DNA of 64,000 bases, taken from positions 1,736,001 to 1,800,000 of the forward strand of contig NZ_BMJB01000001.1 in the NCBI RefSeq assembly GCF_014642855.1, in the 5' to 3' direction. The notes under the pieces were generated by a model. The model made no database searches and was not told the DNA's origin. It saw only the letters and a program-made list of their open reading frames with translations. The position numbers were made by a program, and so were the translations under genes. Shown here piece by piece: positions 37,075-46,807 of this stretch (its first letter is position 1; the number at the start of each line of letters is the position of its first letter). This DNA is from Edaphobacter acidisoli (GTDB lineage Bacteria > Acidobacteriota > Terriglobia > Terriglobales > Acidobacteriaceae).

Positions 37075-37848
37075 ATGAAGCAACAGACTGTAGCAATCGT
37101 TACTGGAGCCAGCCAGGGTATTGGTCGAGCGACTGCAATCCGCCTTGCCAGCGATTTTTCGGCGGTCGTTCTTGTCGCAAGGAATGACGATGCACTAAAA
37201 GACGTGGCAGATGCTATTCGTGCGACAGGGGCCGAACCGCTCAGTATTGCTTTGGACTTGAGCCAGGCGGAAGCGCCAGAGACGATTGTCAAATCCACGT
37301 TGGACCGTTACGGTCGCATCGACGCGTTGCTCAACATCGCTGGAGCGGTGCCGCAGATCGATCTTTTTGAGATGACTGATGAGCAATGGTACGCGGGCAT
37401 GGAACTCAAGCTGCATGGAGCACGCAGAATGACCATACGTGCTTGGGATGCGCTCAAATCAAACAAGGGGTCGGTGGTCTTCATGTCAGGCAGCGCGGCA
37501 CTCGATCCTAAACCTGGCTTTGCTGCGGTGGCAGCCACAAACGCGGCAATCATCGCCATGGCAAAGGCGTTCGCGGAGCAAGGAATCAAGGACGGCGTTC
37601 AGGTGAATAGCATCGTGCCTGGTGCGGTGATGACGGGTCGGCGGCGGTCGTTTCTCGAGAAATGGGCTCCCGCTCATAATATGGGCGTCGAAGAGGCCAC
37701 AAAGAAATTCCCTGAAGAGGCAGGTATCAGCCGCTATGGGCAGCCAGAAGAGATCGCCGCTCTGTTGGCCTTCATGGTATCGCCTGAAGCCAAGTGGATG
37801 ACCGGGGCTTCCGTGCGTATGGATGGCGGCGAGGTCAAAGGAATCTGA
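37075..37848 (+). CDS. Short-chain dehydrogenase/reductase with altered active site
   Basis: SDR-fold oxidoreductase (257 aa). The cofactor motif TGASQGIGRATA (10-21), NIAGAV (87-92) and the C-terminal PEEIAALLAFMVSPEAKWMT are typical of classical SDRs. The catalytic YxxxK is not: the aligned segment reads AAVAATNAAII, giving Val at 152 where Tyr is expected and Asn at 156 where Lys is expected. It may bind NAD(P)H without normal turnover or use other residues. Third gene of the operon begun at 35442; its ATG follows GGGAGC. Substrate unknown. Confidence 0.87.
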   Translation: MKQQTVAIVTGASQGIGRATAIRLASDFSAVVLVARNDDALKDVADAIRATGAEPLSIALDLSQAEAPETIVKSTLDRYGRIDALLNIAGAVPQIDLFEMTDEQWYAGMELKLHGARRMTIRAWDALKSNKGSVVFMSGSAALDPKPGFAAVAATNAAIIAMAKAFAEQGIKDGVQVNSIVPGAVMTGRRRSFLEKWAPAHNMGVEEATKKFPEEAGISRYGQPEEIAALLAFMVSPEAKWMTGASVRMDGGEVKGI

Positions 37849-37945
37849 CTAGTTCCAAGAGCGACGAAAATCAAGAGACGCAAGGACAGATGAGTGGCCT
37901 GTCAGGGTTATATTGCGTGAATGTTTCCCTTCGGATTCCAATCCG

Positions 37946-40528
37946 TTACTGCAACTCTGGTTGAGGTCGTGAAGCCTTAGCGTCGATGCTCAATGCACCG
38001 TCGCTGAGGCCGGAACTTATGGCAATCAGTTTGATTATCCCTGTTTGTCTCGAGGATCGAATTACAACAAGCGCGCGCCCGTGATAGAGCTTGCGTCGAT
38101 CGCCGTGATAGGAATCCGGATCCTGTCCATCTCCGTTTCCCACCGCCGCAATCGTGCCCGGCCCGCTGATTTCAAACCGAACTTCCTGGTCCGCATGCAA
38201 ATCAGGGCGGCCATTCGAATCCACCGCCTGAACGGTCACGAATGACAGATCCTCGCCGTCCGCCTGAAGCACCTTTCGTTCCGCCATCAGGCGCAGCTTC
38301 GTTGCTTCTCCCGTCGTCGTGAGAATGCTCTCAGCAACCACGCGATCGCCGCGCAGGCCCACCGCCTTCAACGTGCCCGGCGCGTATGGCACAGAGAACA
38401 CCGCTTTGAACTTTTCGTTACGACCCGTTGGCTTCTCTCCTATCAGCTTGTTATTCAGGAAGAGCTGCACTTTTTCTGCGCCGGAGTAGACCTCCACTTC
38501 GAGATTCTTGCCCTCCTGCCCTGGCCAGGTCCAACTGGGCAGCGTGGGATATGTGGCCCACATAATCGCGATGATCTTTTTGCCTTCAGGCTCGGGCAAA
38601 CGTACGGTAGCGTAGACACGATCGCCGCCGTTCCAGATGATGTCGCGATAGTAAGACTGAGGTTTGCGGAAACCAGTCAGGTCGAGATCGCCGCATGCCG
38701 ACGCGTGCCATGGATAAGGATGGAAGAAAAATTCCATCATGGCCTTGGCGCTTGGATCGGAGGTGTTCTTCGCCATATCTGCCATGACGTCTTTCCCATT
38801 TGCCATGCCCGTGAACATTTGATCGATCATGGCTGTGCCACCCATCTTCTCCGCCATGCCTTCTGCCATCTTTGCCTGTTGCGGAGTGCCATATTGCCAT
38901 GCGCCAATACCAGATTCACCCAGGTAATCCATGGCGGTCCATGTGAGATCACCGAGAACATAAGGGTTATCGTGCGAGACCTGCCATAACGAAAATGCCT
39001 TCGAAGGCCAGGACTCGGTCGTCAGCATCATGCGCGTCGGCAGCTGCTCGTGGTCCTTCTGGTAAGTAGGAAGAATGTTGTAGTTGTACCCGGTGATATC
39101 GAGCTGCGAGAACACGGCCTGCGCGGTGGGCTTGGTCGTCGTGCCCGGAAACGCAAGCGTGAGTGGGCGGGTGTTGTCGAGCGCTCGCACCTGGTCGGCT
39201 AGTTGCTTACCGAGCGCGGCGCCGCGATCCACTTCGAGCTCGGGTATCTCGTTGCCAATTCCCCAGATCACAATCGACGGATGATTGCGGTCCCTCAGCA
39301 CCATCGACGAAATATCCTTCTTCCACCATTCATCGAAGTCGCTACCGTAATCGAACTTCACTTTGTGCGCCTCCCACACATCAAAGGGCTCGTCCAATAC
39401 CAGCAGGCCGAGACGGTCGCATGCGTCCAAAAACGCAGACGACGGCGGATTGTGTGCCGTGCGCACCGCATTCATGCCAGCAGCTTTCAGCAACTCCACC
39501 CTGCGTTCTTCTGCGCGATCAAAAGCGGCTGCGCCAAGAGGCCCATTGTCGTGATGAACACTGCCGCCGGTAAGCTTGATTGATTTCCCGTTGAGCAGCA
39601 ACCCCTTCTCTGCGGACCATGCAAGCGTACGAATTCCGAACGGGGTCGTTACCTGATCGATCACATGGCCATTTCTGCGAATCATAGAAACGGCACGATA
39701 CAACGTGGGCGACTCCGGAGACCAAAGCGCGGGATTGGCTACCGTGATCTCTTGTGCAGCTTCGCCTTCTTTTCCAGCTTCGAGGCTCAACTTGGAATGT
39801 GTGCTGCCAACATTGTTCCCCATCTTGTCGAGCAGCACTGTCTCAACTGTTACCGTCACATTGCGAAAGGACTCATTCGCTACTTGTGTGCGGATCGAGA
39901 CTTTTGCCGAAGCGCCCGTCGCCTCCGGAGTACTGACAAACACTCCCCAATGCGCCACATGCGTTGGATCTGTCACCACAACACGTACATGCCTGTATAT
40001 TCCCGAACCGCTGTACCAACGGCTGTTTGGTTGAGCTGAATTATCCACACGCACTGCCAGAACGTTTACGCCCGAGTAGTCTAGTTCCGGCGTGAGTTCG
40101 AACGTGAACGCCGTGTAACCGTACGGATGCGTACCCAGCTTGTGTCCGTTGAGGTACACCGTAGCATCGCGATATACACCGTCGAATTCAACGCTTACAC
40201 GTTTGCCCTTCCAATTCGCGGGGGCATGGAAACTCTTGCGATACCATCCGATGCCGCCTGGAAAGTACCCTCCGCCGGAGCCGCTCGGATTGTCCTTGTT
40301 GGGCGTACTCTCGATGCTCCAGTCATGAGGCAGATCGACTGTGCGCCACGACGCATCCGCGAACGAAGGAGACTCCGCTCCACTCGGATCGCCGAGCAGG
40401 AACTTCCACCCAGTATCGGCCGCCAGTTCCTGTCTGGACGAGTCGGCATTTGCAGCATTCGATGAGACCGGCACAAGCCATCCCAGCAGGACAATGAAAA
40501 CGATCAGGGCGCGAGATTGCACTTTCAT
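37946..40528 (-). CDS. GH2 beta-galactosidase, exported
   Basis: Family GH2 beta-galactosidase (860 aa). A signal peptide ends near SSNAANADS. An N-terminal jelly-roll sugar-binding domain spans about 35-190 (VEFDGVYRDATVYLNGHKLG) and an Ig-like domain follows. The TIM barrel has acid/base E427 in WGIGNEIPEL and nucleophile E505 in MLTTESWPSK, and C-terminal Ig-like domains follow (VQAVDSNGRPDLHADQEV). The start at 40528 has AGAGG 5 nt before it and overlaps the TetR stop as ATGA, so the two are translationally coupled. A longer start 13 codons upstream lies inside the TetR gene and is rejected. Confidence 0.92.
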   Translation of the reverse strand: MKVQSRALIVFIVLLGWLVPVSSNAANADSSRQELAADTGWKFLLGDPSGAESPSFADASWRTVDLPHDWSIESTPNKDNPSGSGGGYFPGGIGWYRKSFHAPANWKGKRVSVEFDGVYRDATVYLNGHKLGTHPYGYTAFTFELTPELDYSGVNVLAVRVDNSAQPNSRWYSGSGIYRHVRVVVTDPTHVAHWGVFVSTPEATGASAKVSIRTQVANESFRNVTVTVETVLLDKMGNNVGSTHSKLSLEAGKEGEAAQEITVANPALWSPESPTLYRAVSMIRRNGHVIDQVTTPFGIRTLAWSAEKGLLLNGKSIKLTGGSVHHDNGPLGAAAFDRAEERRVELLKAAGMNAVRTAHNPPSSAFLDACDRLGLLVLDEPFDVWEAHKVKFDYGSDFDEWWKKDISSMVLRDRNHPSIVIWGIGNEIPELEVDRGAALGKQLADQVRALDNTRPLTLAFPGTTTKPTAQAVFSQLDITGYNYNILPTYQKDHEQLPTRMMLTTESWPSKAFSLWQVSHDNPYVLGDLTWTAMDYLGESGIGAWQYGTPQQAKMAEGMAEKMGGTAMIDQMFTGMANGKDVMADMAKNTSDPSAKAMMEFFFHPYPWHASACGDLDLTGFRKPQSYYRDIIWNGGDRVYATVRLPEPEGKKIIAIMWATYPTLPSWTWPGQEGKNLEVEVYSGAEKVQLFLNNKLIGEKPTGRNEKFKAVFSVPYAPGTLKAVGLRGDRVVAESILTTTGEATKLRLMAERKVLQADGEDLSFVTVQAVDSNGRPDLHADQEVRFEISGPGTIAAVGNGDGQDPDSYHGDRRKLYHGRALVVIRSSRQTGIIKLIAISSGLSDGALSIDAKASRPQPELQ

Positions 40529-41250
40529 GCGGACCTCTTTCTGGTGCTGCCATCGGCGGTTTTCCACTTTCGCGATTGTCGCGGCTTCGGACTTTCCGGG
40601 GCGCGTAATCCCAACAGGAGCACACGGATCGTTTCGCGGAACAAACGATCAATCGGCTTTCCATACTCCAGCTCGATTTTGTTTCCCAGGGAGGCAAGTC
40701 GACGTTGCGCACCAATCACAGCGTTGACGACCGCATGTATTGTAAGATCGGGAACGAGATCGGCACGGAGTGAGCCGTCGGCAATACCCTCGCGGATTAT
40801 CTCGGTGAAAACCTCGAAGCCCTCGGGATTGATTTGCGATTCCAAAGTCATAAGCCGTTCCGCTGGCCAGTCACGCGCATACATAGCATCGAATTGCGCC
40901 ATGAATCGTACCCTTATCGGATTGTTTGCCAGTTCATCGGCCAGGAAGTCCAGTAGCGCTGCGAGTCGAGCCATTGCGTTTGGAGCATCCTCCAGCGTCC
41001 GCTTCGCACGCTCGCTCACCTCTTGCATCAACTCGCGCAGGATCGCCCAGACAATGTCGTCCTTATTGGAGAAATACTGATACATCGTGGAAGGCTGAAC
41101 TCCGCTGACCAATGTGATCTCTGCCATCGTGATGCGATCGATTCCACGCTCATCGAACAACTTCCATGCAGCGTCGAGAATGCGTCGCCGCTGCCGTTCG
41201 CGGTGTGCATGATATGCGTTTACCGGTTTCTTCTCTTTCTTTCGCGGCAT
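40525..41250 (-). CDS. TetR-family regulator upstream of GH2
   Basis: DNA-binding regulator of 241 aa. The N-terminal helix-turn-helix (RRRILDAAWKLFDERG, then ITMAEITLVSGVQPSTMYQY) is the TetR signature. The ligand domain follows and the C-terminus is rich in Arg and Lys. ATG at 41250 is favoured over an in-frame TTG at 41265. The gene overlaps the GH2 start by 4 bp, so regulator and enzyme share one transcript. A perfect palindrome lies just upstream at 41279-41290 as a plausible operator. A galactoside or related sugar may be its effector, by context. Confidence 0.88.
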   Translation of the reverse strand: MPRKKEKKPVNAYHAHRERQRRRILDAAWKLFDERGIDRITMAEITLVSGVQPSTMYQYFSNKDDIVWAILRELMQEVSERAKRTLEDAPNAMARLAALLDFLADELANNPIRVRFMAQFDAMYARDWPAERLMTLESQINPEGFEVFTEIIREGIADGSLRADLVPDLTIHAVVNAVIGAQRRLASLGNKIELEYGKPIDRLFRETIRVLLLGLRAPESPKPRQSRKWKTADGSTRKRSA

Positions 41251-41278
41251 CTTCCGACTCGGCAATCCGTAATTGGAC

Positions 41279-41290
41279 TACAAATTTGTA
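41279..41290. promoter_or_regulatory. TACAAATTTGTA palindrome, candidate TetR operator
   Basis: A perfect 12-bp palindrome 28 bp before the TetR start, in an A+T-rich patch. Position and symmetry suit autoregulation by the TetR protein. The rest of the 300-bp gap up to the GH35 stop at 41552 shows no gene and no further structure. Confidence 0.4.
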
Positions 41291-41551
41291 ATGTCACTTC
41301 GAAATTACATATGCGCGAGTAGTTCAGTCAAGACAGAAAACTTCGGTGGTGACGCCTTGCCAGCATCAGAGAGGCCATTCCGGCTCAAAGGAGATCGATC
41401 GGCTCCGGCCAGCATTTAGCCCCCTTGCGGTGCAAAGAAGGCCCTGTCTATCAGCGCTAATTGACGTGCAGTGCATGAGCTACGCGACGGGCAGCCACGT
41501 GGAATGAGAGCGAGTCGATCCAACGGAATCGGCCCATTGTCTCCAGGCGGG

Positions 41552-43177
41552 CTAGAACCGTTCCATCGTGACACGAACAACTTCAGGCTTCTGGTGGAAG
41601 CAAAGGCCGCGATCCGTTTCGTCCCCATTCCAAAGCCGGATCGGTTTCCAAACTCCACCTTCATAAGTTCCCTGCTCTGCGGTCACAATTTGGCTCCGCA
41701 TCCACGGCAATTTTCCTGGCAAATGAAAAATGACACTTGCGTCTTTGCCAGTGACCAAGAACTCGTTTGGGCCGAGTTGAGCAATCAGAGCCACGCCATG
41801 GATATCTTTCGTACCGGGCGCGGGGCGACCATCGGGTTGCGGAAAACCGAACGCAACTGTAGCTTGCCACTCGCCAAAATCGAGTTCTTGCGTCGCCTTT
41901 CCTGGCTCCTCAACAGCAGTCTTGACCTTACCTTCAGACTCCAATGCTGCTATCTCTCGATCCATTGGGCCGATCAGTGCAAAGTTGTAACTGTGACCGG
42001 CCCATTTCTGGTCACCGACCATAGTCTCTCCGGTCTGGTCGACGCCGAACGGCGAGAATCCGATAGCACCGTCTCCAAGGGCATAGAAGAAGAGTTTGGC
42101 GTAGCTGTCAGTCCGCCCGGTTTCCGGAATCCACAGTGGATTATCCGATCGACGATAAGTCTGCAAAACCTCACGATAGGACTGTGAATCGTTCGTGTAG
42201 ATGTCCGGTCCAATCATATCGATCGAGGGAGCTAACGCGCGCCAGAGCCAAATCATCTTCTGCACCGCGCCGCCGCTCGGATAGGCGATTCCGGGAGATT
42301 CCACCTGCCGTTGTGGTAGCGCCGCTGAAGGATAATCGAGCCATACATTCATATAGTACGGAATGTTGAACTCACGTTTACCGGCCGATGCGATCTCGTT
42401 TATGTACTTCGCCTGGTAGTATGCCTGGAAGATCTCGTCTGAGTCAGAACCAAACACCTGCTTCCATGTTCCGGATTGCTTATGCGCGGCCGCCAGGAGG
42501 TCCGTTGGAACGGTAGCGGCAAACTCCTTTTCCGCCGCTGCGGAGTTGTCCCGCACGCTACCAATGATCCCCGACTCATTCTCTACTTGGATCAACAGGA
42601 TTGTGTGCTTGTCGCCGTCGATTTGGTTGAGATGGTGCATCAATGCGACAAACGCAACTTTGTCGGCTTCGAGATTGTTTCGCGAATTGGCCGAAAGCAC
42701 GTCGATTGGCTCGCCATCTGGTCGGACAACATGGGGAAAGCGCTGAGGGTTGTTCTTGACCCATGCAGGCACATAGTGCATGTTGCCGTTCTTCCATGTA
42801 CCGAACCAAAGAATCACCAGATGCAGATGATGTGCGCGGGCGCCGTCTATCAGCTGATCCACGTTCGAGTAGTCGAATTGCCCTTCGCGAGGCTCGAGCT
42901 GTTCCCAGTAAACGGGCGCCTCTACGGTGTTAGCGTGCAGAGCCTCAAGCGACTGCCAAACCTGTGGCAATTCGCTCGGCCACGCGCTTGAATTGTGAAT
43001 CTGCCCTCCCAGAATTAGAAATGGATGACCATCGACGAGCAAGCTATAGCGGCCGTCCTTTTGGACGAGCCTGGGAGCTTCTGCAGACTGAGCCAGCAGA
43101 TCCTGCGTATTGAGTAGGGAGGCAAACACTACTAGAGCAACCAATCCACTGAATACTCTCTGAGCGGTTCTGAACAC
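41552..43177 (-). CDS. GH35 beta-galactosidase-type enzyme, exported
   Basis: Glycoside hydrolase of the GH35 type with a DUF5597-like C-terminus (541 aa). A signal peptide ends near TQDLLAQSA. The barrel starts at FLILGGQIHNSSAWP; the acid/base is E201 in LIQVENESG and the nucleophile is E352 in LWIPETGRTD. It starts with GTG; GGAAGGAA lies about 6 nt upstream, a strong ribosome site. It is 93 bp downstream of a GH2 gene on the same strand, so the two are probably one operon. Beta-galactosidase or a related exo-activity on galactan side chains is inferred. Confidence 0.9.
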   Translation of the reverse strand: MFRTAQRVFSGLVALVVFASLLNTQDLLAQSAEAPRLVQKDGRYSLLVDGHPFLILGGQIHNSSAWPSELPQVWQSLEALHANTVEAPVYWEQLEPREGQFDYSNVDQLIDGARAHHLHLVILWFGTWKNGNMHYVPAWVKNNPQRFPHVVRPDGEPIDVLSANSRNNLEADKVAFVALMHHLNQIDGDKHTILLIQVENESGIIGSVRDNSAAAEKEFAATVPTDLLAAAHKQSGTWKQVFGSDSDEIFQAYYQAKYINEIASAGKREFNIPYYMNVWLDYPSAALPQRQVESPGIAYPSGGAVQKMIWLWRALAPSIDMIGPDIYTNDSQSYREVLQTYRRSDNPLWIPETGRTDSYAKLFFYALGDGAIGFSPFGVDQTGETMVGDQKWAGHSYNFALIGPMDREIAALESEGKVKTAVEEPGKATQELDFGEWQATVAFGFPQPDGRPAPGTKDIHGVALIAQLGPNEFLVTGKDASVIFHLPGKLPWMRSQIVTAEQGTYEGGVWKPIRLWNGDETDRGLCFHQKPEVVRVTMERF

Positions 43178-43270
43178 CTGATTCCTTCCTTCCTTTTATG
43201 ATTGCTGCCCATCGATCTGCATCTTATGCGACTATTTGAGCTCAAGTCGCCATTACCGAGTTGAAGTTGG

Positions 43271-46204
43271 CTACCGCGTCACGCGTCGCAGCACCAATTG
43301 TTGCGCCGGTTGAGGGCGCGGATTCGGGCCGCGTGAGGGATCCGACCCGTCGGGAGCGGGTCCAATCGCCAAGGTCTTGTCCGCCAGTTCGAGCGGATTG
43401 GGACGGGATCGTTGGTCCGAGCGGGATGAACGTGCAAGTTCCATTCGATCGTTATCGACCGTGCCCGTGTAAATGGTGCCGCCGATTCGAAAGGTAACCC
43501 TGTCGCCGCTCATCGAACCATCTTCGATCGGGCTTGCGGAATCGTTTCCACCGGCCCAACTACTTCCAAAACCATCTGCTGAACCAGTCAATTGCGCCCC
43601 TTGCTGCGAGAGGACAAGAATCTCCGCGACCGAGTCATGCTCAGGACGCCAAAGGCCGTTCGCTCCCCCGCCTTCAGGAATCTTGCGTTCCCATTCGGAT
43701 ACATGTGGGCGGAGAGCTGCTTCTTTGGCATTAATCGCGAGAGTCACAGGGGCGAGACCTGGTGAAGAAGCTTCTAAAGTAATAGTGCCGGCGGTCTTCG
43801 TAGACTGCACAATCGCCATGCAAAGGCCGCCGAAAGCCCTGCGTGAGGTTCCCTTGTCCGGACTTTGGTCGGTAGGATCGCCGTTGCCCGTCCCGATGAG
43901 TTTGCCTTCACCTCGAATCTTGAAGGCAATCTCGTTCTCGGTGATGGGCACGACTCGGCCCTTGGCGTCACGAACTTCAACGGTGAACATTGCGACATCT
44001 TCACCATTTGCAGCAATCTCCATTCGATCTGCGGAAAGAGCGATCTGGGCGGGAGCACTTGTTGTCTCGCGTATCTTGGTAAAAACCAGCTTTCCGTCTT
44101 TGTAGCCGCGAGCTTCGAGCGTGCCTGGAGCGTAGACAACGTTCCAGGCCAGGTGATGGTTCTTCTGAACGTCTTGCATGCCCAGGCGTTGGCCATTCAG
44201 CAAGAGCTCCACTTTGTCCAAATTGGAGTGAACCCACACGGCGATCTTCTTACCTTCGTAACCTGGCCAGTTCCAGTGAGGAAAGATATGAAGCACGGGA
44301 CTCTGTGTCCACCAGGATTGGTAATAGAAAAAGGTGTCTTTGGGAAAGCCACATGTATCGATGACTCCGTATTGAGAGCTGATGTTGGGCCATCCGTTCG
44401 GCGATGGCTCGCCGCGGTAGTCAAAGCCGGTCCAGACGAAACCACCGGCCAGCCAATCCTGTGAATCGCAAAACCGCCACCAGCCTTCGGCCGAAGCCCG
44501 ACCCGTCGTGGTGTACGGATCGTAGGAACTGACGAATCCTTTGCTTGGATCTGTGATGTAAATCCCACGTGTGCCGACGGCGCTCACCGTCTCAGTCCCT
44601 ATCACGGGCCGATCAGGATGGGCTTTGTGATATGCCGCGGCCTGGGGGTCTTCATAGTTGTAGCCGATCACATCGCAAACAGTCAGTCCTCCCGTACCAA
44701 TCGCACCAGTCGGCGCGATGGATACAGGCCTTGAGCCATCGTGACGGTAGGCCACTGCTTTCATTGCAGTTAGAATTCCGACGCCACGCTCAGAATTGGC
44801 AGTGGCTTCCTCATTGCCCATCGACCACATGAAGACACTGGGATGATTTCGGTCGCTTCGAACGAGGTTTTCAAACTGCGCGAGGCCTTCTGGGTTCGAT
44901 GACATCATGCGCGTCTCGGCAAACACCAGCATTCCCAGCTCATCGCATGCATTGAGTAGTTCAGGCGTGGGGGGATTGTGTGAAGTGCGCAGCCCGTTGC
45001 AGCCCATCTCCTTGAGCTTGCGGATACGGAAATACTGTACGGAATCCGGTAAGGCCACACCAAGACCCGCGTGGTCTTGGTGGTTGCAAGTGCCCTTCAC
45101 CTTCACGGGGCTACCGTTAAGCAACAGGCCGCGGGAAGAATCCATTTTGATTGACCGGATACCAAAGCGAGTTATGTAGCGATCGACAACATCGCCACCG
45201 GAGCGAACATCGGTAATGAGAACGTAGAGATTGCGCTCTTCGAGCGACCACAATCGCGGGCGGCTGACTGTGATTTGTTGTTCGAGTTCCTGTTCTCCGC
45301 GAGCTGACATCGAGATTAGAGCAGTAACGGCTTTGCCCACTTCCTTCCCATCCGGATCGAGGATCGTAGAGACCACACGGGCATTCTTGGCCTCGGCCGT
45401 GTCATTTACCAGTTCCGTCCGAATGGAGAGAGCTGCCGAGGCAGGCTTTAGTTCGGAGCGAACAAAAGTACCCCACTGTTTAACGTGCACGGGATTTGTC
45501 TTCACAAGCCAGACATGCCGATAGATTCCTGCTCCTTCATAGAACCAGCCGTCTGAGGAGGTAGCGTCGACGCGGATCAACAACACATTGCGACCGCCAG
45601 GATTGGCAAAGTCAGTCACGTCGAAGCGAAAAGGATCGTACCCACCACTATGCCGACCAACATAGAAGCCATTGAGGACAACCATTGCCTCCCGATACAC
45701 CCCGTCAAATTCGAGAGAGATGCGCTTGCCCCGATCCGTTTCGTCCAGTTCAAAGACTCGACGGTACCACCCGACACTCGTCTCCGGATAGTTGCGGCCC
45801 AGTGGGTGAAAGCCTTTGCTCGCTAGCGCGGGATCATTGACGAAAGGCAACTCAACGGCCCAATCATGCGGCAGGCCTATGGCCGTCCAGTCGGTGTCGT
45901 CAAAGGCGAGTGACCCTGCAGGCAGGAAATTTCCCGTCTTCTGGAAGTTCCCGGCGCGGCCACTGCCGAACCCAAAATCCCTGCTCGTGTCGCATGCATG
46001 CCCGAAGTGGAAGCGCCAGCCAAAATCGAGCAGGAGTCGCTCTCGGCCGGCGCCTGGCTCAGACGGATCCGATGCGGGTATCGAAGCGTCGGCTGAAAGT
46101 GGTGCTGGAAGAGCAGCCTCGATCGGCTTTAGCGGCTGCGCAGCCACGGCCGCGGGAACCAGAAGTGACGATTTCAGAACATCTCGACGCGAAAGCGGTT
46201 TCAT
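43271..46204 (-). CDS. GH2 beta-galactosidase-type enzyme with Tat signal and C-terminal extension
   Basis: Family GH2 enzyme of 977 aa. The N-terminus LSRRDVLKSSLLVPAAVAA is a twin-arginine signal. The sugar-binding domain (about 55-235), Ig-like domain and TIM barrel follow; the acid/base is E465 in WSMGNEEATA and the nucleophile is E538 in VIGTETVSAV. After the usual C-terminal Ig domains (to about 830), an extra 145-residue tail contains a beta-rich module (NGLWRPEHDSVAEILVLSQQ, TIYTGTVDNDRMEL) and a Pro-rich end. AAAGG precedes the ATG. It heads a likely operon with the GH35 gene. Confidence 0.9.
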   Translation of the reverse strand: MKPLSRRDVLKSSLLVPAAVAAQPLKPIEAALPAPLSADASIPASDPSEPGAGRERLLLDFGWRFHFGHACDTSRDFGFGSGRAGNFQKTGNFLPAGSLAFDDTDWTAIGLPHDWAVELPFVNDPALASKGFHPLGRNYPETSVGWYRRVFELDETDRGKRISLEFDGVYREAMVVLNGFYVGRHSGGYDPFRFDVTDFANPGGRNVLLIRVDATSSDGWFYEGAGIYRHVWLVKTNPVHVKQWGTFVRSELKPASAALSIRTELVNDTAEAKNARVVSTILDPDGKEVGKAVTALISMSARGEQELEQQITVSRPRLWSLEERNLYVLITDVRSGGDVVDRYITRFGIRSIKMDSSRGLLLNGSPVKVKGTCNHQDHAGLGVALPDSVQYFRIRKLKEMGCNGLRTSHNPPTPELLNACDELGMLVFAETRMMSSNPEGLAQFENLVRSDRNHPSVFMWSMGNEEATANSERGVGILTAMKAVAYRHDGSRPVSIAPTGAIGTGGLTVCDVIGYNYEDPQAAAYHKAHPDRPVIGTETVSAVGTRGIYITDPSKGFVSSYDPYTTTGRASAEGWWRFCDSQDWLAGGFVWTGFDYRGEPSPNGWPNISSQYGVIDTCGFPKDTFFYYQSWWTQSPVLHIFPHWNWPGYEGKKIAVWVHSNLDKVELLLNGQRLGMQDVQKNHHLAWNVVYAPGTLEARGYKDGKLVFTKIRETTSAPAQIALSADRMEIAANGEDVAMFTVEVRDAKGRVVPITENEIAFKIRGEGKLIGTGNGDPTDQSPDKGTSRRAFGGLCMAIVQSTKTAGTITLEASSPGLAPVTLAINAKEAALRPHVSEWERKIPEGGGANGLWRPEHDSVAEILVLSQQGAQLTGSADGFGSSWAGGNDSASPIEDGSMSGDRVTFRIGGTIYTGTVDNDRMELARSSRSDQRSRPNPLELADKTLAIGPAPDGSDPSRGPNPRPQPAQQLVLRRVTR

Positions 46205-46579
46205 CTTGACCTTTCATTTCATCTGCAGCAGCCTTATGGGCTGGATCATTGTTGTTTATTGGCTCGACGCCACACTCCACGACAGCATACATCCTCAGTC
46301 CTCTGGACTAAAACACATCACAATCCTGGTAGTGCCTCATCAGCAATATCCTCGTCAGCAAATATTCTCGAAAAGCTTGGAGCTCGTGATCGCACACAAG
46401 CTCTGATGATCGCCTTAGAGCGTAGGATCATTCATCTTAGTTCGTAGGATGGTCTGGATAGTTCTACTAAACACTGAATCGGGCACGTGGTGGGCAGCCT
46501 GCCGACCTGAATCTCCACGTTGGCTTCTCTACGGAAGGCTGAAGTTATAGAGCGCAAATCAGAGAATCGGCTAGATGCA

Positions 46580-46617
46580 TTAAGCGCTTGACAAGCGTGA
46601 ATTACACTTATTAATAT
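46580..46617 (+). promoter_or_regulatory. Promoter of TonB receptor 3 with LacI-type box
   Basis: TTGACA (46588-46593) is a consensus -35, and TTAATA/TAATAT 17-18 bp downstream is a fair -10. The near-palindrome TTAAGCGCTTGA (46580-46591) overlaps the -35 and has the central CG typical of LacI-family operators. It lies in a 554-603-bp gene-free region before the receptor; apart from this and the second box at 46733, nothing else was recognised there. Confidence 0.5.
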
Positions 46618-46732
46618 TCGCATCATCGATTCGTAAATTGGTAAAAGTACTGAGATATAGCGGTAGGATTCTGCAATGTATGAGACCAGACGATTCCCGC
46701 TAGAGAAGTAGTGCTATCTCGCTCCTGCTAAG

Positions 46733-46744
46733 TTAAGCGCTACA
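46733..46744 (+). promoter_or_regulatory. Second LacI-type box in the receptor leader
   Basis: TTAAGCGCTACA repeats the first nine bases of the box at 46580 and lies 64 bp before the receptor start. Paired operators are common for LacI-family repressors. The neighbouring LacI regulator at 60952-61971 is the natural candidate. Confidence 0.4.
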
Positions 46745-46807
46745 CTAAACTCGACGTCAATGCTTATTCTCACGGCAGTACAAGCGAACACTGAAAGGAA
46801 TCACTAC

